Numbered from the stretch's first letter, positions 1 through 5,721 are shown. The stretch: DNA of 6,008 nt from Mycoplasmatota bacterium (GCA_012840755.1 DUWA01000016.1:1-6008), one strand, 5' to 3'. Notes: generated from the letters alone by a model not told the origin. A program made the numbers and translations.

Positions 1-320
1 ATAAAGACTATATTTATGAAAAATTAAACAGATTAATAAATAAAAGAATACAGTCAATCAAAAAAGGTTCTATTTATATAATTAAACAGAAAATAAAAAA
101 TGAATATATTCAATTAGGATACGATGAGACTTGTATAATTGATATTTTAGATAAACAAATAATCGAAAATAATATTGAAAAAGAATATTTTTCAATATTA
201 AAAAAATTAGAAAAAAAATACACAGGTAATGAGTTAGAATACCAAGTTAAACAAAGACTTTATCAAAAAGGATATAAAACAATAGAAATAGAAAAAATCA
301 CAAAAAAAAGTAGAATTTAA
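1..320 (+). CDS. recX: RecX-like regulatory protein, C-terminal part (5' end outside window)
   Basis: An open frame enters from the left edge (first complete codon at 3) and runs 105 codons to TAA at 318-320. The visible residues read KDYIYEKLNRLINKRIQSIK at the start, followed by a stretch with KGSIYIIKQKI, LGYDETCIIDIL and, near the end, VKQRLYQKGYKTIEIEKI. This pattern of short helical repeats, each with a basic L..KGY..-type turn, is that of RecX family proteins, which bind RecA and modulate its filaments. RecX proteins of Firmicutes are often 200-270 residues, so roughly half is probably missing. The gene converges on the foldase gene, with five bases between the two stop codons. The family call rests on pattern only; another small helical Lys/Ile-rich protein cannot be fully excluded. 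Confidence 0.62.
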   Translation, partial: KDYIYEKLNRLINKRIQSIKKGSIYIIKQKIKNEYIQLGYDETCIIDILDKQIIENNIEKEYFSILKKLEKKYTGNELEYQVKQRLYQKGYKTIEIEKITKKSRI

Positions 321-336
321 TTATTCTACTTTTTTT
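303..336. terminator. Bidirectional terminator shared by recX and the foldase gene
   Basis: A 14-bp perfect inverted repeat (303-316 pairs with 323-336) encloses a six-base loop, ttaatt. It has A-runs on the left and T-runs on the right, so on either strand the RNA forms a hairpin ending in U-rich sequence. The recX stop (318-320) lies in the loop and the foldase stop TAG (complement of 326-328) lies in the stem. The stem is A/U-rich apart from two G-C pairs, so its strength is uncertain. Confidence 0.75.
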
Positions 337-1300
337 CTGATAAGTTACTAATTACAGAACCATATATTCTTTTAAGGTCTTTATCTGTAATTTCCAGATT
401 ATATTTTTTTCTAATTTCAGCCAAAGTTTTTGTAGATAAATTCTCATCAGCTTCTAGTTTAGCCTCTACCACCTTACTTATAACTTTATCTCTTACATCT
501 TTTAAAGCAGGTTTATCAGCTTGTTTTTCTTTTAATATGATATGATATCCGAATTGAGTTTCAACAGGCTCTTTCGAATATTTTCCTACTTCCATATCAC
601 GTGCAGCAACCCAAAACTCTTCAACAAATCCACTTTCGTTTGTAAATGGATCTAAAAGACCTCCGTTACTAGCTGTTGAATCCTTTGAAAATTCTTTAGC
701 AAGTTTTGCAAAATCTTCACCTTTATCTAATCTTTCAATTAATTCTTTAGCACTTTCTAATGCTTTTTGTTCTGCCTCTTTAATTTCCTCATCTGTCATT
801 TCATCATTTTTATCAGGAATTATTAATATGTGTCTAGCTGTAATTTCTCCATAAATATTTAAATTATAGTATTTCTCAATTTCTTCTTCAGTTAAAGTAG
901 ATGACACATAATTTTCGATCATTTTGTCTTGTTTTTTAAGAGCTATGATATAGTTTTTATATTCTTTAGCATTAGCGAAACCATTTTGTGAAAGTGCACT
1001 TTCAAAACTAGTTCCATAATAATACTCATACTGTTCTTTATTTGCGTTATATTCACTTTCTGCTTCAGCTTTTAAGGCATCAGTAGTTTTAATTTCTTTG
1101 TCGGCGATATATTCATCTATTAATCCTACAAGTGCACTGGTACCATATTGTAACTTTAATTGATTATATAGATCATCAACAGTAAAAGATTTGCCATCAA
1201 GTTTAGCAATAATTTCTTCGCCATTTTGTAATTTAGGAGTGCCACAACCTGTTAGTAAAATCACAAAAGCGCATAAACCACCTAATAATTTTTTGTTCAT
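326..1300 (-). CDS. prsA: PrsA-like lipoprotein peptidyl-prolyl cis-trans isomerase (parvulin foldase)
   Basis: This is a 324-residue lipoprotein. The N-terminus MNKKLLGGLCAFVILLTGC is a type II signal peptide with lipobox L16-T17-G18-C19, so Cys19 is expected to carry the lipid and anchor the protein on the outer face of the membrane. Residues about 25-145 form a helical SurA/PrsA N-terminal region. A parvulin domain follows at about 152-258, with ARHILI (155-160), DFAKLAKEFSKD (196-207), GGLLDPF (213-219) and GYHIILKEK (251-259); His156 and His253 fit the two conserved parvulin histidines. A charged C-terminal tail (about 260-324) completes the chaperone part. PrsA foldases help secreted proteins, including penicillin-binding proteins, fold after export. 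The start is supported by the minus-strand Shine-Dalgarno AGGAAGGA at 1308-1315. It is transcribed away from the division operon. The symbol is by family; paralogues are common. Confidence 0.88.
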   Translation of the reverse strand: MNKKLLGGLCAFVILLTGCGTPKLQNGEEIIAKLDGKSFTVDDLYNQLKLQYGTSALVGLIDEYIADKEIKTTDALKAEAESEYNANKEQYEYYYGTSFESALSQNGFANAKEYKNYIIALKKQDKMIENYVSSTLTEEEIEKYYNLNIYGEITARHILIIPDKNDEMTDEEIKEAEQKALESAKELIERLDKGEDFAKLAKEFSKDSTASNGGLLDPFTNESGFVEEFWVAARDMEVGKYSKEPVETQFGYHIILKEKQADKPALKDVRDKVISKVVEAKLEADENLSTKTLAEIRKKYNLEITDKDLKRIYGSVISNLSEKK

Positions 1301-1356
1301 TTTATCTTCCTTCCTAGATTAAACGTATATTTATTTGCCTAAATCATACATACATA

Positions 1357-1385
1357 ATAATAACAAAAAAAATGAAAAAAAACAA
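1357..1385 (-). promoter_or_regulatory. Candidate sigma-A promoter of the foldase gene
   Basis: Read on the minus strand, TTGTTT (1380-1385) and TATTAT (1357-1362) are separated by exactly 17 bases, much of it two eight-base T-runs. Transcription would start near 1350, giving a leader of about 50 bases before the ATG at 1300. The region is so A/T-rich that chance matches are likely, so confidence is moderate. Confidence 0.5.
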
Positions 1386-1403
1386 TATTTTTAGATATAA
1401 GTA

Positions 1404-1433
1404 ATCACAATTATGTAAAAATACCATAGAATA
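1404..1433 (+). promoter_or_regulatory. Candidate promoter of the tiny membrane protein genes (sigma-A or sigma-K like)
   Basis: Two readings overlap. As a sigma-A promoter: ATCACA (1404-1409), 17 bases, TAGAAT (1427-1432), with a good -10 (the same hexamer as the mraZ promoter) but a poor -35. As a sporulation promoter: AC (1407-1408), 16 bases, CATAGAATA (1425-1433), which matches the Bacillus sigma-K pattern AC-N16/17-CATAnnnTA. The second reading would fit a YjcZ-type sporulation-associated product, but the sequence alone cannot decide. Confidence 0.42.
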
Positions 1434-1465
1434 ATGTGAAAAGATAAAAAAGGAGGATGGTTTAT

Positions 1466-1552
1466 ATGTGTTGTAATACCGGAATATCTGGAGCAGCAAT
1501 CGTTTTAGTATTATTTATTCTTTTAATAATCATACTTGGGGCTTATATTTAA
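1466..1552 (+). CDS. YjcZ-like tiny transmembrane protein (28 aa)
   Basis: This ORF of 28 codons encodes MCCNTGISGAAIVLVLFILL followed by IIILGAYI, ending at TAA 1550-1552. A near-perfect ribosome binding site, AAGGAGG at 1450-1456, sits nine bases before the ATG, which is strong evidence that such a small frame is translated. A short Cys/Gly-containing head (C2, C3) is followed by one hydrophobic helix covering about residues 10-28. The glycine followed by a hydrophobic run, F-I-L-L-I-I-x-x-G-A and the short tail closely resemble the tiny membrane proteins annotated as YjcZ family sporulation proteins in Bacillus (typically GFALIVVLFILLIIVGA). The function of that family is poorly known and the sporulation role is an inference from the family name. 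It precedes a second tiny membrane protein by 30 bases and is probably co-transcribed with it. Confidence 0.75.
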   Translation: MCCNTGISGAAIVLVLFILLIIILGAYI

Positions 1553-1556
1553 GCCC
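1539..1556 (+). other. Stem-loop at the end of the first tiny gene
   Basis: The sequences gggctta (1539-1545) and taagccc (1550-1556) form a 7-bp perfect stem with a four-base loop, extendable by a G-T pair (1538/1557). It spans the stop codon of the 28-residue gene. No T-run follows, so it is not a standard terminator. It is followed at once by the palindrome GCCTAGGC (1559-1566), just upstream of the next ribosome binding site. It could stabilise the upstream message or tune read-through; this is inference. Confidence 0.45.
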
Positions 1557-1582
1557 TAGCCTAGGCGAAAGGGGTGCATAAG

Positions 1583-1717
1583 ATGGCTTCAAGCGGAAAT
1601 TGTAGTAATAATTCAGGATGTAATACAACAGTTGTAACTAGAAATAATAATTATTTAATTTACATAGTATTATATATCTTGCTTATAATAATTTTAGGCT
1701 CATGTATTATTTATTAA
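1583..1717 (+). CDS. Tiny Cys/Asn-rich transmembrane protein (44 aa), related to the preceding one
   Basis: This ORF of 44 codons begins at ATG 1583 and stops at TAA 1715-1717. A ribosome binding site AAAGGGGTG (1568-1576) lies six bases upstream. The head (residues 1-23: MASSGNCSNNSGCNTTVVTR then NNN) is hydrophilic, rich in Asn, Ser and Thr, with cysteines C7 and C13. Residues 24-44 form a single hydrophobic helix, with the segment YILLIIILGSCIIY at the end. The eight residues ILLIIILG are identical to those of the 28-residue neighbour, and the position of the following small residue and terminal Ile/Tyr is alike, so the two look like diverged paralogues with different heads. I recognise no described family for this longer version. 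A hairpin terminator follows. Membrane location is predicted from hydrophobicity; no function can be assigned. Confidence 0.65.
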   Translation: MASSGNCSNNSGCNTTVVTRNNNYLIYIVLYILLIIILGSCIIY

Positions 1718-1725
1718 AATTTAGT

Positions 1726-1750
1726 AAAAGAGGGAATCCAACCTCTTTTT
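1726..1750 (+). terminator. Terminator after the tiny membrane protein genes
   Basis: An 8-bp perfect stem AAAAGAGG (1726-1733) with CCTCTTTT (1742-1749) closes an eight-base loop, and the 3' arm ends in a run of five T (1746-1750), then cttct. It separates the tiny genes from the mraZ promoter. Confidence 0.65.
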
Positions 1751-1759
1751 CTTCTGTCG

Positions 1760-1785
1760 AAAAAAAAGCAAAAAAAACACAAAAA
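1760..1785 (+). promoter_or_regulatory. Phased A-tracts upstream of the mraZ promoter (UP-element-like)
   Basis: Three A-runs of 8, 8 and 5 bases begin at 1760, 1770 and 1781, close to one per helical turn, directly upstream of the -35 box at 1789. A-tracts in helical phase bend DNA, and A-rich sequence here is the usual place for contact by the RNA polymerase alpha subunit. The role is inferred from position and spacing. Confidence 0.5.
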
Positions 1786-1788
1786 CCC

Positions 1789-1817
1789 TTTACAAAAGCA
1801 ATTAAAAATAGTAGAAT
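1789..1817 (+). promoter_or_regulatory. Sigma-A promoter of the mraZ-rsmH-ftsL-pbp operon
   Basis: TTTACA (1789-1794) and TAGAAT (1812-1817) are separated by exactly 17 bases, with five of six matches to consensus in each box. Transcription should start near 1824, giving a leader of about 38 bases. The MraZ-box array begins on the very next base after the -10 box, so a bound repressor would sit across the start site. Confidence 0.82.
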
Positions 1818-1852
1818 AGTGGTATCAAGTGGATGAAAGTGGAGAAAAGTGG
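1818..1852 (+). promoter_or_regulatory. MraZ operator: four AGTGG direct repeats with 10-bp period
   Basis: AGTGG occurs at 1818-1822, 1828-1832, 1838-1842 and 1848-1852, each followed by a variable five-base spacer (TATCA, ATGAA, AGAAA, then GTGAT). MraZ proteins are known to bind direct TGGG/GTGG-type repeats on a 10-bp register ahead of their own gene (E. coli), and AAAGTG-type repeats in mycoplasmas; boxes 3 and 4 here read AAAGTGG. The one-turn spacing places all boxes on the same DNA face, as suits a ring-shaped MraZ oligomer. The last box overlaps the mraZ ribosome binding site. Confidence 0.88.
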
Positions 1853-1857
1853 GTGAT
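1846..1857 (+). promoter_or_regulatory. mraZ ribosome binding site, overlapping MraZ box 4
   Basis: The stretch AAAGTGGGTGAT resembles the 16S anti-Shine-Dalgarno complement AAGGAGGTGAT and lies five bases before ATG 1862. It decides in favour of ATG 1862 over the upstream in-frame GTG at 1829, which falls inside box 2 and has no binding site. Confidence 0.7.
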
Positions 1858-1861
1858 TACT

Positions 1862-2296
1862 ATGTTTATGGGTGAGTATCATCATACAATAGATGATAAG
1901 GGACGATTAACTATTCCTTCAAAATTAAGATATGATCTTGGGGAATCATTTATTGTAACAAGAGGTCTTGATGGATGTTTATTTGTGTATCCTAAAGACG
2001 AATGGAAAAACATAGTAAACAAATATAAAGAATTACCTAATACAAAGGATGCTAGAAACTTCATGAGATTTTTTCTATCTGGAGCAATCGAATGTGAGTT
2101 TGACAAACAAGGAAGAATTAATATTACACTACCACTAACAACTTATGCTGATTTAACAAAAGAATGCATAATAATCGGCGTAAATGACAGACTTGAAATT
2201 TGGAGCAAAGAACGTTGGGAATCATTCATATTTGAAAATGAAGACAATCTATCTGATATAGCTGACAAATTATTTTCTACTAACTTTAATATATAG
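1862..2296 (+). CDS. mraZ: Transcriptional regulator MraZ
   Basis: MraZ is the autoregulator of the division/cell-wall operon: a ring-forming DNA-binding protein of the AbrB-like swapped-hairpin fold. From ATG 1862 the product is 144 residues, the usual family length, starting [20 protein letters not shown] as in Bacillus (MFMGEYQHTID). It has two tandem copies of the fold, each with the signature D-K-x-G-R: D12-K13-G14-R15 followed by IPSKLR, and D81-K82-Q83-G84-R85. [17 protein letters not shown] and [17 protein letters not shown] are other typical blocks. An in-frame GTG at 1829 would add 11 residues translated from the MraZ boxes themselves and is not believed. The four AGTGG repeats just upstream are the expected target, implying direct feedback on the operon. 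rsmH begins nine bases after its stop. Confidence 0.96.
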   Translation: MFMGEYHHTIDDKGRLTIPSKLRYDLGESFIVTRGLDGCLFVYPKDEWKNIVNKYKELPNTKDARNFMRFFLSGAIECEFDKQGRINITLPLTTYADLTKECIIIGVNDRLEIWSKERWESFIFENEDNLSDIADKLFSTNFNI

Positions 2297-2305
2297 AGGT
2301 GAGTT

Positions 2306-3223
2306 ATGCATAAGAGTGTACTGTTAAATGAATGTTTAGAAAATTTAAAATTAAAGGATGACAGTATAGTCGTAGATGCAACCTTAGGTTATGGTGGTCA
2401 TAGTAGTCACATATTACAAGTAATTAAAGATGGTTATTTATACTGCTTTGATCAAGATATAGATGCTATTAATTTCAGTAATCAAAGATTAAAACAGATC
2501 GGAAATAATTTTGAAATAATTAATTCTAATTTTGAAAATATTAAAGAAAGATTAAATGAAAGAGAAGTAAACAAGGTAGACGGAATACTGTTTGATTTAG
2601 GTGTATCTAGTCCACAACTTGATCAGGAAGAAAGAGGATTTAGTTTTCATAACAATGCTAGATTAGATATGAGAATGGATAAAAGTACTAAAATATCAGC
2701 ATACGAAATAGTAAATGAGTATTCTCAAAATGAACTAGTTAACATATTTTATAAATATGGCGAAGAAAAATACGCATCAAGTATAGCAAAAAACATAGTA
2801 AAAAATAGAAAAGATAGAAAAATAGAAACGACACTGGAACTTGTTGAAATAATAAAAGAAAGTGTTCCTGAAAAATACAAAAGAGAAAAACATCCAGCAA
2901 GGAAAGTTTTTCAAGCAATTAGGATTGAAGTTAATAATGAATTAGAAGTATTTGAAAATGCTTTAAATCAAGCTTTAGAATTAATAAACATAGGTGGAAG
3001 AATTTGTGTTATAACATTTCACTCATTAGAAGATAGAATATGTAAGACAATATTTAAAAATGTAAGTGAAGTTGATAAAGCATTACAAAAATTACCTATA
3101 ATTCCAGAAGAATACTTACCTAAATATAAAGTAATTGGTTCTTTTACTCCAACAAAAGAAGAACTTAATGAAAATAAACGATCAAGAAGCGCAAAATTAA
3201 GAGTTATAGAAAGAATAAGGTGA
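2306..3223 (+). CDS. rsmH: 16S rRNA (cytosine(1402)-N(4))-methyltransferase RsmH (MraW)
   Basis: RsmH uses S-adenosylmethionine to methylate N4 of C1402 in the decoding centre of 16S rRNA. The product has 305 residues, near the usual length of 300-315. Visible motifs in order are the SAM-binding VDATLGYGGHS (23-33), FDQD (48-51), ILFDLGVSSPQLD (94-106), RGFSF (110-114), LDMRMD (120-125), HPARKVFQAIRIEVNNEL (196-213), ITFHSLEDR (236-244) and the basic terminal KRSRSAKLRVIER. All are intact, so the enzyme should be active. The binding site AGAGGTGA (2295-2302) begins within the mraZ stop. The gene ends on TGA, which overlaps the ftsL binding site, so translation of the two is likely coupled. 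As in most bacteria it lies in the mra operon and shares its promoter. Confidence 0.97.
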   Translation: MHKSVLLNECLENLKLKDDSIVVDATLGYGGHSSHILQVIKDGYLYCFDQDIDAINFSNQRLKQIGNNFEIINSNFENIKERLNEREVNKVDGILFDLGVSSPQLDQEERGFSFHNNARLDMRMDKSTKISAYEIVNEYSQNELVNIFYKYGEEKYASSIAKNIVKNRKDRKIETTLELVEIIKESVPEKYKREKHPARKVFQAIRIEVNNELEVFENALNQALELINIGGRICVITFHSLEDRICKTIFKNVSEVDKALQKLPIIPEEYLPKYKVIGSFTPTKEELNENKRSRSAKLRVIERIR

Positions 3224-3225
3224 TT
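3217..3225 (+). promoter_or_regulatory. ftsL ribosome binding site overlapping the rsmH stop
   Basis: AAGGTGATT (3217-3225) contains the rsmH stop TGA (3221-3223) and leads to ATG 3229. The possible GTG start at 3220 is part of this binding site, so it is better read as Shine-Dalgarno than as initiation codon. The same AGGTGA core precedes rsmH and the PBP, and GGGTGA precedes mraZ. Confidence 0.65.
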
Positions 3226-3228
3226 ATT

Positions 3229-3522
3229 ATGGCAAGAAAAAGAAGAATAATAAGAATAACTAAAGGGGAAAAATTATTATATTTTGGTGCTATAATAGCA
3301 TTTGGTTTAACACTTTTATTAAAAATTTTTTGTGGGGCAAGTATTAGTAATTTAAAAATGAATATTGAAGAACTAAATCATAATATTAATACAGAACAAA
3401 AGAAAATTGAAAGTTTAACTATGACTGTTAATGAATTAACTTCATTCGATAATGTTAAAAATGTTGTAAAAGAAATGGGTTTAGCTTATAATAATGACAA
3501 CATCATAATTATTAATAGATAG
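3229..3522 (+). CDS. ftsL: Cell division protein FtsL
   Basis: FtsL is a small bitopic membrane protein that, with DivIC/FtsB and DivIB/FtsQ, links the Z-ring to septal peptidoglycan synthesis by FtsW and the class B PBP. From ATG 3229 it has 97 residues: a short basic cytoplasmic tail (MARKRRIIRITKGEK), one membrane helix (about 16-37) and an outside coiled coil (about 39-71) with a clear heptad pattern at I39, L42, I46, L49, I53, I60, L63, V67 and L70. The end, FDNVKNVVKEMGLAYNNDNI, resembles the conserved FtsL/DivIC tail ('ie..A...lGm'). FtsL diverges quickly in sequence, so the identification leans on topology, size and position between rsmH and the PBP gene. A GTG at 3220 would add three residues and is less likely. 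Confidence 0.9.
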   Translation: MARKRRIIRITKGEKLLYFGAIIAFGLTLLLKIFCGASISNLKMNIEELNHNINTEQKKIESLTMTVNELTSFDNVKNVVKEMGLAYNNDNIIIINR

Positions 3523-3537
3523 TATTTGAGGTGAAAT

Positions 3538-5706
3538 ATGAAAACAAGAAATAATGAAAATCAAAACTGGGAGTTTCCAAGCAAGATTTTTAAAATATTT
3601 CTTGTTTTAATTATGGTAATTTACATACAGTATATGTATTTGTCGCTCTCACCAGTTGTATATAAAATAAATATGAAGAAGTTTGCTGAAGCTAGGAACA
3701 CCTATTCTCAAACTCTTTATGCTAATAGAGGGACTATATATGACAGTAGTTCTAATACACTTGCAATTAATATATCTTCATATACTGTTATTGCCTATTT
3801 ATCTCCTAGTAGGGGAGGAGATTATGTTAAAGATAAAGAGGGGACAGCTAAAGCTTTAGCACCTATTATTAATATGGATGAAGATTACATAATGAATTTA
3901 TTGAATAAAGATGTATATCAAGTCGAATTAGGTCCTGGTGGTAGAAATCTATCAGAATTAAAAAAAGATGAAATAATAGCACTTGATTTAGATGGTATAG
4001 ACTTTATTGAAAACAGTAAAAGATATTATCCAAATGGTGATTTCGCATCCTATATACTTGGATATGCAAAAAGAAATGAAATATCTGATAATGGGAAAAT
4101 AACTTATAGTATCGATGGTGAACTGGGATTAGAATCAAAATATGACGATATTTTAAAAGGTAAGAACGGATATTTGCAATATCAACAAGACAGACAAGGT
4201 TATAAAATCCCAGATACTAAGGAAACTAGAATAGAAGCAGAAAACGGAAGTGACATATATCTTACAATTGATTCAAATATTCAAAGATTTTTAGAAAGTT
4301 CAGTAAAGGATGCAGCAGAAATATATGAACCTGACTGGATGCTTTTAACTGTTATGGATGCAAAAACAGGTGATATTTTAGGATCAGCAACATATCCTTC
4401 TTTTGATCCTAATATAAGAGATATTGAAAACTATGAAAATCCATTAGTTTCATATACGTATGAACCAGGATCAACTATGAAAACATATACATATATGTGT
4501 GCGATAGATAAAGGAACTTATGATGGAAATTTAACTTATCAATCTGGTAGTATTGAAATAGGTGGTTCTATTATAAATGACTGGAATAAAGTAGGCTGGG
4601 GAACTGTAACATATGATTTGGGATATGAGTATTCTAGTAATACTGCTATTGCTAATGTATTGAATAGATTTATAAACAAACAAGATTTGAAAGAATGTTT
4701 TACTAAATACGGTTTTGGACAAACAACAGGTATTGAATTACCGCGTGAGTTTCCTGGAAATATTACTTTTAACTATCCTATAGAAGTTGTTGCTGCTGGA
4801 TATGGACAAGGTATATTGACTACTGCTGTTCAGCATTTACAAGCATTAACAATTATTTCTAATGGTGGAAAAATGTTAAAACCAAATATAATAAAAGAAA
4901 TAAGAAATTCAAATAATGGTGAAATTATATATCAAAGAGAGATTAAAGAGTCCAAACAAATAGTAAAAGATAAAACAGTATCAAAAATGAAAGAATTGAT
5001 GTTTAACACAGTAAATGGTACTAATTATGGAACAACAGGATCAGGATATAAAATTGCTGGATTTGATATTATTGGGAAAACTGGAACAGCTCAAATATAT
5101 GATGTTGATAGTAATAGATATTTAACAGGTTGGAACGACTATATTTATTCATTTTCTGGTATTTTTCCGAATAAAGATCCTAAATATATAGTGTATGGTG
5201 CAATTCAAAGGCCAAATAATGGTAGTGCTAGAGGACTACAAATAGCTACAAAAACAGCACTAGAAAATATTGCTAAATATAAAAACGTATTTCCATCTGA
5301 TAGTACTGAACAAACTATAAACGAATATATATTAGATTCATATATTAGTACAAACACAAACAAAACTAAAGATATTTTAGAAGCCAATGGTTTAAATGTA
5401 ATAGTTATTGGTGATGGAAATAAAGTAATTAGTCAATACCCTTATAAGGGGATAAAAGTTGTAAATGGAGATAAAGTATTTTTAATTACTAATGGTACAA
5501 ATATAAAAGTTCCTAATATGAAAGGTTGGAGTAGGAATGATGCTGAACTTTATTTAAAAATAATAGAAGTTGATTATGAGTTAAATGGTTATGGATATGT
5601 GATTAGTCAAAGTGAAAAAACTGGCACGCTCATCGAGGATAATATGAAAATAACTATATTACTTGGTGATAAGTTTCAATTAGTTGATAAAGAAAAGGAA
5701 GAATAA
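3538..5706 (+). CDS. pbpB: Class B penicillin-binding protein (FtsI/PBP2B type) with PASTA repeats
   Basis: This 722-residue septal transpeptidase cross-links new peptidoglycan outside the membrane, working with FtsW. Layout: short cytoplasmic tail, membrane helix (about 17-40), dimerisation/pedestal domain (about 57-230, with RGTIYD at 64-69), transpeptidase domain (about 240-580) and a C-terminal PASTA region. All three catalytic motifs are intact: S312-T-M-K315 in YEPGSTMK, S366-S-N368, and K514-T-G-T517. The last PASTA domain (about 655-710) opens with IKVPNMKGWSRNDAELYLK. A shorter, less typical PASTA-like unit (about 600-653) precedes it and lacks the VP.. entry. Two PASTA units fit Bacillus PBP2B and PBP2x rather than SpoVD, which has one. 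Its start is set by GAGGTGA (3528-3534), 15 bases after ftsL. No spoVD or murE follows. The ftsI/pbpB choice of name is conventional. Confidence 0.95.
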   Translation: MKTRNNENQNWEFPSKIFKIFLVLIMVIYIQYMYLSLSPVVYKINMKKFAEARNTYSQTLYANRGTIYDSSSNTLAINISSYTVIAYLSPSRGGDYVKDKEGTAKALAPIINMDEDYIMNLLNKDVYQVELGPGGRNLSELKKDEIIALDLDGIDFIENSKRYYPNGDFASYILGYAKRNEISDNGKITYSIDGELGLESKYDDILKGKNGYLQYQQDRQGYKIPDTKETRIEAENGSDIYLTIDSNIQRFLESSVKDAAEIYEPDWMLLTVMDAKTGDILGSATYPSFDPNIRDIENYENPLVSYTYEPGSTMKTYTYMCAIDKGTYDGNLTYQSGSIEIGGSIINDWNKVGWGTVTYDLGYEYSSNTAIANVLNRFINKQDLKECFTKYGFGQTTGIELPREFPGNITFNYPIEVVAAGYGQGILTTAVQHLQALTIISNGGKMLKPNIIKEIRNSNNGEIIYQREIKESKQIVKDKTVSKMKELMFNTVNGTNYGTTGSGYKIAGFDIIGKTGTAQIYDVDSNRYLTGWNDYIYSFSGIFPNKDPKYIVYGAIQRPNNGSARGLQIATKTALENIAKYKNVFPSDSTEQTINEYILDSYISTNTNKTKDILEANGLNVIVIGDGNKVISQYPYKGIKVVNGDKVFLITNGTNIKVPNMKGWSRNDAELYLKIIEVDYELNGYGYVISQSEKTGTLIEDNMKITILLGDKFQLVDKEKEE

Positions 5707-5721
5707 AAATCTTTCTTTTTT
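5691..5721 (+). terminator. Probable terminator of the mra operon, with the pbp stop codon in its loop
   Basis: Bases 5691-5702 can pair with 5710-5721 over 12 positions, including two G-U pairs, leaving a seven-base loop (5703-5709) that contains the PBP stop codon TAA. The 3' arm is T-rich (six T at 5716-5721). The stem has only two G-C pairs, so it may be leaky, but no other hairpin with a T-run is seen before the tRNA promoter. Confidence 0.5.

Noticed and set aside
1818..1852. Short regular repeats as a CRISPR-like or satellite array
   Set aside because: Five-base units with five-base gaps between a promoter and mraZ are far too small for CRISPR and are explained by the MraZ operator.
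1829..1861. Upstream GTG start for mraZ adding 11 residues
   Set aside because: The GTG lies in an MraZ box with no ribosome binding site before it, and about five bases from the expected transcription start. MFMGEY at 1862 is the family's usual N-terminus.
1882..2106. Minus-strand open frame of 74 codons inside mraZ
   Set aside because: It lies wholly inside a certain gene and has no recognisable product; treated as a shadow of mraZ.
3220..3223. Mycoplasma-like code with TGA as tryptophan
   Set aside because: TGA ends rsmH exactly where the family ends, and Trp codons in the PBP and MraZ are TGG.
4531..4722. Minus-strand open frame of 63 codons inside the PBP gene
   Set aside because: It is antisense to the conserved transpeptidase domain (SxN region) and has no family resemblance; long chance frames are expected here. 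The same holds for 5205-5387.
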